Shown: piece after piece, positions 17,014 to 25,334 of the stretch | Numbering within the stretch: position 1 is the stretch's first letter | Layout of the letters: each line of letters begins with the position of its first letter | Assembly: GCF_900090265.1 (NCBI RefSeq) | Contig: NZ_LT607752.1 | Coordinates: 3,162,001 to 3,226,000, forward strand | From: Micromonospora rifamycinica | GTDB lineage: Bacteria; Actinomycetota; Actinomycetes; Mycobacteriales; Micromonosporaceae | Length of the DNA stretch: 64,000 bases | Reading direction: 5' to 3' | Translations under genes and position numbers: made by a program | The notes under the pieces: model-generated | Database searches by the model: none | What the model was told of the DNA's origin: nothing | Seen by the model: only the letters and a program-made list of their open reading frames with translations

Positions 17014-18969
17014 TCAACGCCCGGCGGCGCCCCGGGAACGGAGGTAGTCGGAGACCACGTACTCGCCCAGGTCACCGAGGTCGGGGGTGAACAGCCGGCC
17101 CCGGGCACGGCGGGCCACCGCGTCCATGAAGCGCCGCAGGTCGGGATCCTCACCCAGCAGGAAGAGGTTGAGGGTGACCCCGGCACGGGCCAGCCGGTCC
17201 ACCTCGCGGACGGTGGCCCGGACCGTCTCCGGCAGCGGCGGCCACTGGAAGTACGCCTCGCCGTCGTCCGGGTCGAGGTGCGCGGTCGGCTCGCCGTCGG
17301 TGACCACCAGCACCACCGGCTCCGCCCCCGGATGGCGGCGCAGGTGCCGACCGGCCAGCCGCAGCGCGTGCTGGAGGTTGGTGCCCTGCCGCCGGTCCGG
17401 CTCCGCCGCCGCCAGCTGCTGCTGCGTCAACGGCATCGCCTCCAGGCCGAAGCCGACGATCTGCAGCGCGTCCTGCGGGAACCGGGTCGCCATCAGATGC
17501 GACAGGGCCAGCGCCGTCTGTTTCATCGGCCCCCACCGCCCCTGCGACACCATCGAGTACGACAGGTCCACGCAGAGCGCCACCGCCGCCGACGCCCGCC
17601 GTTCCGTCTCCACCACCTCGAAGTCCTCGACGGCGAGTTGCAGCGGCACGGTGGGACCGGCCCGGCGGACCGCCCGGGTGAGCGTGCGTACCACGTCCAG
17701 CGGCTGCTCGTCGCCGTACTCCCACTGCCGGGAGGCCCCGCTGACCTCGCCGGCCGCCCCGGCCGTCCGCAGGTCGTGCTGGCCGCGCGGGCCGGCGGTG
17801 AGGTCGGCGAAGACCCGGCGCAGCGCGGTGCCCGCCAGCCGGCGCAGCGCCTTCGGGCTGAGCGTCAGCCCCTCGGCGTCCCGGCCCACCCAGCCCTGCC
17901 GACGCAGCTCCCGCTCCAGCTCCCGCAACCGGATAACGTCGTCGGCGGCGTCGCGGCCCAGCGTCCGGGCCACCGCGTCGACGTCCACGTCGTCCAGGGT
18001 GGCCCCGGGGTGCTCCTGGTCGAGGGAGTCGAGCAGGTCGTCCAGCTCGGCGATCTCGTCCAGCGCCCCGGCCGCCTCGCCGTAGCCGAGCGGCCGGTCG
18101 CCCCGGACCCGCTCGCCCCGCTGCCAGTCCAGGTCGGGGCGCAACGCGCGCAGCTGGGCGTCGAGCGCGGACAGCTCACCGGCGAGCCGGTCACCGAGCG
18201 ACTGCCGCATCAGCCCGGCCAGCTCCTCGCGCTGCCGGTCCGACAGCGACCGCATCAGCCGCTGGCCGGCGGCCGACCGGCGGGCCAGCACGTCGACCAG
18301 CTCGTCGACGTCGCGCGGCTGCTCCGGGAAGAACTCGCCGTGCCGGCGCATGAACTCGGCGAACGCGTCGGTGGTGTCCTCGTGCCGGGCGTGCCGGGCA
18401 AGCAGGTCGTTGAGGTCGTGCATCATCTCGGCGAGCTGCGCCTGCACGGCAGGATCCCCGGCGGCCCGCGCGGCGTCGCGCAGCCCGGCGAACCGCTGCT
18501 CCAGCACCTCCCCGCGCAGTCCGTCGAGAATCCGCTGGTATGCCTGCCGGGCCTCGTCGCTGGTCCACCGGTACCCGGACAGCTCCTGCACCGCGCGGGC
18601 GGTGGACCGGGGCAGGTTGTCCAGCACCGTCTCGGCGAACCGGGCGTCGTCGTCGGTGCGCCCGCGCAGCGCGTCCCGCTCCGCGGCGAGGGCCTGGTCG
18701 AGCAGCGCCCGGGACCGGGTCACCGCGCCGTCCAGGTCACCCCGGCGCAGCGCCTCCCGGCGCAGCCGACGGGCGCGGGCGGCCAGCTCGTCCAAGCCGC
18801 CCCGGCCCTGCGGGCCACGGCGCAGCAGGTCGCGCAGCGCCTCCCGGAGGCTGCCCCCGGCCAGCACCTCCGCGCCGACGGCGTCCACCGCGGCCCGCAC
18901 GTCGTACGGCGGGGCGAGCGGGTCGGGGCCGCCCTGCCACTGGCCGTACCGGAACCGGTTGCCGGCCAT
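17014..18969 (-). CDS. VWA-domain protein, partner of a MoxR ATPase
   Basis: A 651-residue soluble protein. The N-terminal ~430 residues are highly charged and helical; the C-terminal ~200 residues are a von Willebrand A domain with an intact metal site (DLSYS, the Thr in QGTNLQ, and VTDGEPT). The gene begins 2 bases after the stop of a MoxR-type ATPase gene. Such MoxR-VWA pairs act as ATP-driven chaperones that insert metal cofactors or remodel protein complexes. No obvious client enzyme lies next to the pair, so its target is unknown. Confidence 0.9.
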   Translation of the reverse strand: MAGNRFRYGQWQGGPDPLAPPYDVRAAVDAVGAEVLAGGSLREALRDLLRRGPQGRGGLDELAARARRLRREALRRGDLDGAVTRSRALLDQALAAERDALRGRTDDDARFAETVLDNLPRSTARAVQELSGYRWTSDEARQAYQRILDGLRGEVLEQRFAGLRDAARAAGDPAVQAQLAEMMHDLNDLLARHARHEDTTDAFAEFMRRHGEFFPEQPRDVDELVDVLARRSAAGQRLMRSLSDRQREELAGLMRQSLGDRLAGELSALDAQLRALRPDLDWQRGERVRGDRPLGYGEAAGALDEIAELDDLLDSLDQEHPGATLDDVDVDAVARTLGRDAADDVIRLRELERELRRQGWVGRDAEGLTLSPKALRRLAGTALRRVFADLTAGPRGQHDLRTAGAAGEVSGASRQWEYGDEQPLDVVRTLTRAVRRAGPTVPLQLAVEDFEVVETERRASAAVALCVDLSYSMVSQGRWGPMKQTALALSHLMATRFPQDALQIVGFGLEAMPLTQQQLAAAEPDRRQGTNLQHALRLAGRHLRRHPGAEPVVLVVTDGEPTAHLDPDDGEAYFQWPPLPETVRATVREVDRLARAGVTLNLFLLGEDPDLRRFMDAVARRARGRLFTPDLGDLGEYVVSDYLRSRGAAGR

Positions 18970-18971
18970 GC

Positions 18972-20510
18972 TCAGCTCCGGCCGCCGTAGACGGTACGAC
19001 CCGACTCGGTGACGTCCTTGCCGAGCCGGCGGGTCAGGTGCAGCCCCTCCAGCACGAACTCGACACCGGCGGCGGCCTGCTCCGGGGTGGGCGCGTCGCC
19101 CAGCCCCAACCGGTCCAGCGCCTTGGCCAGCCCCGGCACGGTGCCGACCTGGCGCAGCAGCTCCGCCGAGGGGACGAGTTCCCCGGTCTCGATCACCGCC
19201 CCCTCGGCGACCAGGGCGGTGAAGCCGGAGAGGTCCAACCCGGCCAGCCGGGACCGGAACGTCTCAGCGGTCGCGGTCCGCAGCAGGTGGCCCAGGATCT
19301 CGGTCTCCCGCCCCTCCTCGCCGCTCTCGAACTCGACCTTGCCGCGCAGCGTCGAGGTCACCGACACCGCGTCACCGACCCGGGCGACCGGCGACTCCTC
19401 GCGTACCGTGCCGTCGCCGGCGGCGGACGCGGAGCCGGCGGCGGACGCGGAGCCGGCGGCGGACGCGGAGCCGGGCGGTGCGGCCCGGGAGGCGGCGGGA
19501 CCGGCGAGCAGGCCGGCACGGCGCAGCGCGGCGGCCGCGACCGTCTCGGCGGCGGCGATGGCGAACCGGGCGGAGACGCCGGAGCGCGGGTCCACCGACG
19601 GCGACTCACGCACCGCGCGGGCGAACCGGGCCAGCACCTCCAGCACGTGCTCCGGCACCTCGGCGACCAGGTCGGCCTCCTGCCGGATCAGGGCCAGCTC
19701 CAGGTCCAGGTCGACCGGGTAGTGGGTCCGCACCTCCGCGCCGAACCGGTCCTTGAGCGGGGTGATGATCCGGCCCCGGTTGGTGTAGTCCTCCGGGTTG
19801 GCGCTGGCCACCAGGAACAGGTCGAGCGGCAGGCGGAGCTGGTAGCCGCGGACCTGGATGTCCCGCTCCTCCAGCACGTTGAGCAGCGCCACCTGGATCC
19901 GTTCGGCCAGGTCGGGCAGCTCGTTGACGGCGAAGATCCCCCGGTTGGTCCGGGGCACCAACCCGAAGTGGATGGTCTCCGGGTCGCCGAGGGTACGACC
20001 CTGGGCGAGCCGGATCGGGTCGACGTCACCGATCAGGTCACCGACGCTGGTGTCCGGGGTCGCGAGCTTCTCGCCGTACCGCATCGAGCGGTGCAGCCAG
20101 CCGATCGGCAGGTCGTCGCCGGCCTCGGCGACCAGCGCGCGGGAGGCCGGGGTGAGCGGGTGCAGCGGGTGCTCGTTGAGCACCGAGCCGGGGAGCACCG
20201 GGGTCCACTCGTCGAGCAGCGCCACCAGCGAACGGATCAGTCGGGTCTTGCCCTGTCCGCGTTCGCCGAGCAGCACCATGTCGTGGCCGGCGAGCAGCGC
20301 CCGCTCGACCTCGGGCAGCACGCTGTCGTCGTAGCCGACGATGCCGGGGAAGCGGTCCCCGCCGGAGCGCATCCGGGCGAGGAGGTTGTGGCGGAGTTCC
20401 TGCTTGACGGTCTGGTACCGGTGTCCGGCGGCGCGCAGCGCGCCGATGGTGCCCGGCAGGTCGGCGGGCGGGACCGGGAGAGCCTGGTTGGGCGCAGTCA
20501 CCCGTCCCAC
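18972..20510 (-). CDS. MoxR-type AAA+ ATPase
   Basis: A 512-residue AAA+ ATPase of the MoxR/magnesium-chelatase ChlI group: Walker A GERGQGKT, Walker B region GIFAVNELPDL, and sensor 1 in LFLVASANPEDY. It should work as a hexameric ring with the VWA protein encoded next. A Gly-Ser-Ala-rich segment with three six-residue repeats sits between the ATPase core and the C-terminal helical part. GTG 20510 is the upstream start; GTG 20501 (VTAPNQ) is equally likely. Confidence 0.9.
   Translation of the reverse strand: MGRVTAPNQALPVPPADLPGTIGALRAAGHRYQTVKQELRHNLLARMRSGGDRFPGIVGYDDSVLPEVERALLAGHDMVLLGERGQGKTRLIRSLVALLDEWTPVLPGSVLNEHPLHPLTPASRALVAEAGDDLPIGWLHRSMRYGEKLATPDTSVGDLIGDVDPIRLAQGRTLGDPETIHFGLVPRTNRGIFAVNELPDLAERIQVALLNVLEERDIQVRGYQLRLPLDLFLVASANPEDYTNRGRIITPLKDRFGAEVRTHYPVDLDLELALIRQEADLVAEVPEHVLEVLARFARAVRESPSVDPRSGVSARFAIAAAETVAAAALRRAGLLAGPAASRAAPPGSASAAGSASAAGSASAAGDGTVREESPVARVGDAVSVTSTLRGKVEFESGEEGRETEILGHLLRTATAETFRSRLAGLDLSGFTALVAEGAVIETGELVPSAELLRQVGTVPGLAKALDRLGLGDAPTPEQAAAGVEFVLEGLHLTRRLGKDVTESGRTVYGGRS
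19423..19476. repeat. Three 18-bp tandem repeats inside the MoxR gene
   Basis: Three copies of an 18-base unit (the last slightly changed) encode three GSASAA units in a disordered linker of the MoxR ATPase. The unit length is a multiple of three, so copy number can change without breaking the frame. Confidence 0.9.
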
Positions 20511-20685
20511 GCTAGCGCGGTCCCGCGTCCGCCGCCGCCGTCACCGGGACCGTCCCTGCGGCCGCCGGTCTCCCGGGCCGCCGGCCGGGCGGCGTCACCG
20601 GGGCCGCAGACCGCCCGACGGGACGGACCACCCGGGCGCGACCAGGGTGAACGTCCCGTCGGCGGGCGGGGCTAGGGTCGACGGC

Positions 20686-21675
20686 GTGACCTACCTCGCC
20701 GCGGACGACCGCTACGACCAGATGACCTACCGCCGCAGCGGGCGCAGTGGCCTGCGCCTGCCGGCGATCTCCCTCGGGCTGTGGCACAACTTCGGGCCGG
20801 ACCGCCCGTTCGCCCGGCAGCGGGACATCGTCCTACGCGCGTTCGACCTCGGTGTCACCCACTTCGACCTGGCCAACAACTACGGTCCGCCACCCGGCGC
20901 GGCGGAGGAGGCGTTCGGCCGGCTGCTCGCCACCGACCTGAAGTCGTACCGGGACGAGTTGGTGGTGTCCAGCAAGGCCGGCTACCTGATGTGGCCCGGC
21001 CCGTACGGCGAGTGGGGTTCCCGCAAGAACCTGATCTCGTCGCTGGACCAGTCGCTACGGCGGATGGGCCTGGACTACGTGGACGTCTTCTACTCGCACC
21101 GCTTCGACCCGGACACCCCGCTGGAGGAGACGATGGGCGCGCTGGACGCCATCGTCCGGTCCGGCCGGGCGCTCTACGTCGGCGTCTCCAACTACGACGC
21201 GGAGCAGACCAGGCGGGCCGCCGCCATCCTGCGTGACCTGGGCACCCCGCTGCTGATCAACCAGCCGTCGTACTCGATGTTCAACCGGTGGACCGAGGCC
21301 GACGGGCTGCTCGACACGCTGGCCGAGGTCGGGGCGGGCTGCATCGCGTACAGTCCGCTGGCCCAGGGGCTGCTCACCGACCGCTACCTCGGCGGCATCC
21401 CCGCGGACTCCCGGGCCCGCACCAGCGTCTTCCTCGACGAGACCGACGTGACCGACGAGAAGCTGGCCACCGTCCGGGGCCTCGCCGGGCTGGCCGAGCG
21501 GCGCGGGCAGACGCTCGCCCAGCTCGCCCTCTGCTGGGCGCTGCGGGATCCGCGGATGACCAGCCTGATCATCGGGGCGAGCAGCGTCGCCCAGCTGGAG
21601 GGCAACGTCGCCGCCCTGTCCCACCCCGACCTGACCCCCGACGAACTGGCCGAGATCGACCGCCTCCTCAACTGA
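20686..21675 (+). CDS. Aldo/keto reductase (L-glyceraldehyde 3-phosphate reductase-like)
   Basis: A 329-residue NADPH-dependent aldo/keto reductase with the TIM-barrel layout: the catalytic Asp and Tyr in HFDLANNYG, the lysine in VSSKAGY, and the NADPH-binding segment SLIIGASSVAQLEGN. The opening (MTYRRSGRSGLRLPAISLGLWHNFG) and the insertion GPYGEWGSRKNL resemble the YghZ/GPR (AKR14) type, which reduces L-glyceraldehyde 3-phosphate and methylglyoxal. GTG 20686 fits the start of homology. It stands alone, ending at a strong hairpin. Confidence 0.93.
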   Translation: MTYLAADDRYDQMTYRRSGRSGLRLPAISLGLWHNFGPDRPFARQRDIVLRAFDLGVTHFDLANNYGPPPGAAEEAFGRLLATDLKSYRDELVVSSKAGYLMWPGPYGEWGSRKNLISSLDQSLRRMGLDYVDVFYSHRFDPDTPLEETMGALDAIVRSGRALYVGVSNYDAEQTRRAAAILRDLGTPLLINQPSYSMFNRWTEADGLLDTLAEVGAGCIAYSPLAQGLLTDRYLGGIPADSRARTSVFLDETDVTDEKLATVRGLAGLAERRGQTLAQLALCWALRDPRMTSLIIGASSVAQLEGNVAALSHPDLTPDELAEIDRLLN

Positions 21676-21712
21676 CCGCCCCCGAGCCGGGCCGGCGCAC
21701 GTGGGCTGAAAC

Positions 21713-21740
21713 AGCGGTGTCCGCGCGTGCGGATACCGCT
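21713..21740. terminator. Strong hairpin between convergent genes
   Basis: AGCGGTGTCCGC (21713-21724) pairs with GCGGATACCGCT (21729-21740) around a 4-base loop, with one G-T wobble. It lies between the aldo/keto reductase and the LPMO genes, which converge, and may terminate both. Its core matches the hairpin at 2511-2536. Confidence 0.7.
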
Positions 21741-21792
21741 ACTTCGGCGCGGTTGTGTGGATCATGCGGCCGGCCGGTCGACCGGCGGTGGC

Positions 21793-22758
21793 TCACCAGA
21801 TGCGGCGGCGGCCGGCGCGGTGGTTGCGGACGCCGCAGGGGCGGCCGGGCGGGACCGGGGCCGGGCGGCGCAGCCGGGTCGCCACCAGCGCCACCACCAG
21901 CACGGTCAGCACCACCGCCGCGCCCACCACCAGCCGTAGGTCGCCGCCCCCGACCCGGGTCACGGACGCCACCGGCACGCCGGCCTCCTCCCCCGCGCCG
22001 ACCGACCCGTCGACGTCCGAGGCGGCGTCGGCGGAGTCAGCCGGGGCCGGATCGGCACCGGTCGTCGCGGCACCACCCGGCACGGGCGACGACGTGGCCG
22101 CGGCGGCGTCGGCCGGGCTGGCCGCGAGCACCCCGGCCGCTGGCCGGAACAGCACGTCGGAGCAGGAGTAGTAGGTGTCCGGGGTGTCGGAGTTCTGCCA
22201 CACCGTGTAGATCAGGTGCCGGCCGGTCAGCCCCGCGGGCAGCCGCCCCGGGATCTGGTACGACCCGTCCCGCAGTGGCGGGTCGGTCACCGACAGGAAC
22301 GGGATGGTGTCGAGGTCGGCCCAGCGGAGCCGGGTCTGCGGGTCGTACCCCGGACGGGTGGTGTAGAGCCGGAAGGTGCCCTTGTGCGGGATGGTGCCCC
22401 GGTAGCGGAAGACGTACTTCGCGCCGGCGGTCAGCTCGGTCGCCGGCCAGTCCGCCCGGGCCAGGTCCAACCCCCGGTAGGCGGAGAGCCCACCGCTGCA
22501 CAGCTCGCCGTCCGGGATGCGCTCCCGGTCCCGGCCCGCGACACCGTACACCCGGATGTTGTCCCACTCCCGCAGCGCCGCACCCGCCGACACCGCCGCC
22601 CGGCAGGCCGGCGTCGAGACGTGCGGCCCCTGCGGGCCGCAGGCCGCCGAACGGCTCAGCGGGCTGGTGGGTGCGCCGTGCGCGGCGGCGGGAGCCGCGT
22701 CGAGCAGCACGGTCACCGCCACGACCGTGAGGGCGGCGAGCGTTCGGCGTACGGTCAT
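21793..22758 (-). CDS. AA10 lytic polysaccharide monooxygenase with C-terminal membrane anchor
   Basis: A 321-residue exported copper enzyme that breaks glycosidic bonds in chitin or cellulose by oxidation. The signal peptide ends PAAA; cleavage there exposes His27 (HGAPTSP), the first ligand of the copper histidine brace, and His125 (IPHKGTF) is the second. The catalytic domain ends near YYSCSDVLF (~205). An Ala/Asp/Gly-rich linker follows, then a membrane helix (~275-297) and a basic Arg-rich tail, so the enzyme is tethered to the outer face of the membrane instead of being released. Most AA10 enzymes are free or carry a binding module. Confidence 0.92.
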   Translation of the reverse strand: MTVRRTLAALTVVAVTVLLDAAPAAAHGAPTSPLSRSAACGPQGPHVSTPACRAAVSAGAALREWDNIRVYGVAGRDRERIPDGELCSGGLSAYRGLDLARADWPATELTAGAKYVFRYRGTIPHKGTFRLYTTRPGYDPQTRLRWADLDTIPFLSVTDPPLRDGSYQIPGRLPAGLTGRHLIYTVWQNSDTPDTYYSCSDVLFRPAAGVLAASPADAAAATSSPVPGGAATTGADPAPADSADAASDVDGSVGAGEEAGVPVASVTRVGGGDLRLVVGAAVVLTVLVVALVATRLRRPAPVPPGRPCGVRNHRAGRRRIW

Positions 22759-22892
22759 CTGGTCCTCCCGCCCTTGGTACGGACGCGGGCCGGCAAAGGT
22801 TCGACGTTTCGACGCGCCGTGCCGGTGACGGGGCCGCGACGAGGACCGGTTCGCTCTACAGTGACCGCACTTCCCGTATCAAGGAGCACACC

Positions 22893-25154
22893 GTGTCCGA
22901 GCCGGAGCCGACGTCAGACTCCCCCGGCGGCAGCCCGACGCCGCCCGGGTCGCCGTATCTGTTGGCCCTGCCCGCGCTGGAAGGGATGCCACCGGCGATC
23001 AGGTGGCCCGGTCAGGAGGGTGCGCCGGGGTGGGCCATCCCGGTCCAGGTGCCGGACGGCACCCTCGGGTACGCCCTCTTCCTGCCCCTGGTGTCGGCGA
23101 CCACCGACGCCCCGACGGGCGACCGAGACCGCACCGACGCCCCGACGGGCGACCGAGACCGCACCGACGCCCCGAGGGGCGACCGAGACGGCCCGGAGCC
23201 CGCCGCTGCCGCCGCCACGCCGACAGCGGCGCTCTCCCCGTCCAGCGCACCCGCCCAGCCGGCCCCCGCCACCGCGCCGACCCTGCCGGAACCCGCCGCC
23301 GTGCCCTCGCAGCCCGGCCCCACCGCCGCCACCGTGCCCACGCAGCCCGGCCCCGCCACCGCGTGCCCTGCCGCGCCGACCGCCCGCAGCGATGGAGGTC
23401 CGGCCGCGGCGGCCGGTGACCCGGCCGGCGGGGTTTCCGCACCGGCCGGGCCGGTACCCGCCGATCCACCGGCGACGACAGCCGGCCAGGGGGCCGCCGC
23501 CGGCTCCGGCCAGGGGGCCGCCGCCAGCCCCGGCCAGGGGGTGACCGTTCCGGCACCGCGCGCCGGGGCCGCCGCAGCGGCCGGTGGACGGCCGGTCCCG
23601 CACTGGGGCGGGTCACCGACGCCCTGGATCCCGCAGCCACCACCGCCGTCGTTCCTCAGCACCCGGTGGCCCGGTCCCCGGCCCGGCAGCGGATGGGCGG
23701 TGCCGGCGGCGGTGCTCGCCGGTGCGCTGGGGGTGGCGTTCTTCGTCCCGCTGAGCCGCACCGGCATCGGCTGGTTCCTCGGCTGGCTGATCCTCACCGC
23801 CGGGGTGGTCGCCGCCGTCCGGAAGAGCACCGGGGCGCTGACCCGCACCGACCGCCTGATCCGGGGCGGCTGGGCGGTGGCCGCGCTGGCGCTGCTGACC
23901 GTGCTGGCCTTCCGCAACGCCTGGTGGCTGGTGACCTTCTGCGTGTTCGGGGCGCTGGGCTGCGCGACACTGGCCATCGTGGGCGGCCGGCAGGTCCGTT
24001 CGATCCTGTTCAGCCTGGTCGCGGCCCCGTTCGCGGCGCTACGCGGGCTGCCCTGGGTACGCCGGCACGTCACCGCGACCGGCACCGGCCAGGTGCTGCG
24101 TCGGGTCGTCGGCTCGGTGGTCGCCACGGTGCTGGTGCTGCTCGTCTTCGGGCTGCTGCTCTCCTCCGCCGACGCCGCCTTCAACGAGGTGCTCGGTGCG
24201 GTCGTACCCGAGATCAACGTCCCCACGGTGGTCCGCTGGCTGTTCCTGGCCGCCGTGGGCGGGCTGATCGCGGTCGCCGCCGTCTACACCCTGGCCGCCC
24301 CGCCGGACCTGTCCACCGTCGACCGGGAGAGCCGCCGCCGGTGGGGGACGCTGGAGTGGTTCCCGGCCATCGCGGCGTTGACCCTGCTCTTCGTCGGCTT
24401 CGTCGCGGTGCAGTTCACCGTGCTCTTCGGCGGTCAGCGGCACGTCCTGCGCACCGCCGGCCTGAGCTACGCCGAGTACGCCCGCAGCGGGTTCTGGCAA
24501 CTGACCGTGGTGACCCTGCTGACCGTGGCGGTGCTGGGTGGGGTGAGCCGATGGGCCCGGCGGGAGACCCGGGTCGAACGGATCCTGCTGCGGGTCCTGC
24601 TCGGGCTACTCAGCGCGCTCAGCGTGGTGATCGTGGTGTCGGCGCTGTCCCGGATGTACACGTACCAGAAGGTCTACAGCTTCACCGGGGAGCGGATCTT
24701 CGTGATGGCCTTCGAGCTGCTGCTCGGCGCGGTCTTCCTGATGATCCTGGCGGCGGGCGTGCGGTGGCAGGGGCGCTGGATCCCCGGCGCGACCGTCGGC
24801 CTGGCCGTGGTGATGCTGCTCAGCCTGGCCGTGCTCAACCCGGAGGACTACGCGGCCCGCCGCAACATCGCCCGGTACGAGCAGACCGGCAAGATCGACG
24901 CCTGGTACCTGCGGGCGCTCTCCGCCGACGCCACCCCGGCCCTGGCCAACCTGCCGGACCGGGTCCGCCGCTGCACGTTGAGCTGGATCGACGACGACCT
25001 CGCCGAGCCGGATCCGTGGTACGCCTGGAACCTGGGCCGTACCCGGGCCCGCGCCGAGCTGGACCGGCTGGGTGCACGCGCCATCGGCGGGCAGAAGGAC
25101 TGCAAGGCCGCCGACCAGTTCGACCTGCCGAAGACCAGGCGCACCCCGCGCTGA
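22893..25154 (+). CDS. Large polytopic membrane protein, DUF4153/DUF4173-like
   Basis: A 753-residue protein. The first ~255 residues are a disordered Pro/Ala/Thr-rich cytoplasmic region that includes three ~10-residue repeats (TDAPTGDRDR type). About ten to twelve membrane helices follow (~265-650), including LLLSSADAAFNEVLG, which resembles the DUF4173 family of unknown function. A soluble C-terminal tail (~100 residues) contains conserved-looking Cys and Trp residues (RRCTLSWIDDDL, DPWYAWNLGRTRAR). GTG 22893 lies 6 bases after AAGGAG. No function can be assigned. Confidence 0.8.
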   Translation: MSEPEPTSDSPGGSPTPPGSPYLLALPALEGMPPAIRWPGQEGAPGWAIPVQVPDGTLGYALFLPLVSATTDAPTGDRDRTDAPTGDRDRTDAPRGDRDGPEPAAAAATPTAALSPSSAPAQPAPATAPTLPEPAAVPSQPGPTAATVPTQPGPATACPAAPTARSDGGPAAAAGDPAGGVSAPAGPVPADPPATTAGQGAAAGSGQGAAASPGQGVTVPAPRAGAAAAAGGRPVPHWGGSPTPWIPQPPPPSFLSTRWPGPRPGSGWAVPAAVLAGALGVAFFVPLSRTGIGWFLGWLILTAGVVAAVRKSTGALTRTDRLIRGGWAVAALALLTVLAFRNAWWLVTFCVFGALGCATLAIVGGRQVRSILFSLVAAPFAALRGLPWVRRHVTATGTGQVLRRVVGSVVATVLVLLVFGLLLSSADAAFNEVLGAVVPEINVPTVVRWLFLAAVGGLIAVAAVYTLAAPPDLSTVDRESRRRWGTLEWFPAIAALTLLFVGFVAVQFTVLFGGQRHVLRTAGLSYAEYARSGFWQLTVVTLLTVAVLGGVSRWARRETRVERILLRVLLGLLSALSVVIVVSALSRMYTYQKVYSFTGERIFVMAFELLLGAVFLMILAAGVRWQGRWIPGATVGLAVVMLLSLAVLNPEDYAARRNIARYEQTGKIDAWYLRALSADATPALANLPDRVRRCTLSWIDDDLAEPDPWYAWNLGRTRARAELDRLGARAIGGQKDCKAADQFDLPKTRRTPR
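23103..23192. repeat. Three 30-bp tandem repeats inside the membrane protein gene
   Basis: Three 30-base copies (23103-23132, 23133-23162, 23163-23192; the third has a few changes) encode repeated TDAPTGDRDR-like units in the disordered N-terminal part of the DUF4153/4173-like protein. The frame is kept. Confidence 0.92.
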
Positions 25155-25334
25155 CCATCCCGGCCGCTCGTCGACCCGTCCGATTACCCGCCGGGTTACC
25201 GTCGAGGGCGCATTTCCCCTGGTAGGACAGTATTCGATCAGCCAGAAAACGGCTGTCAACGGAAACCTCGGAGAAACCGGGGCTGGTTAGCGTTCGCGAC
25301 CGTTGAACGCTCAACTCGCTCCGAGGAGACCCCT

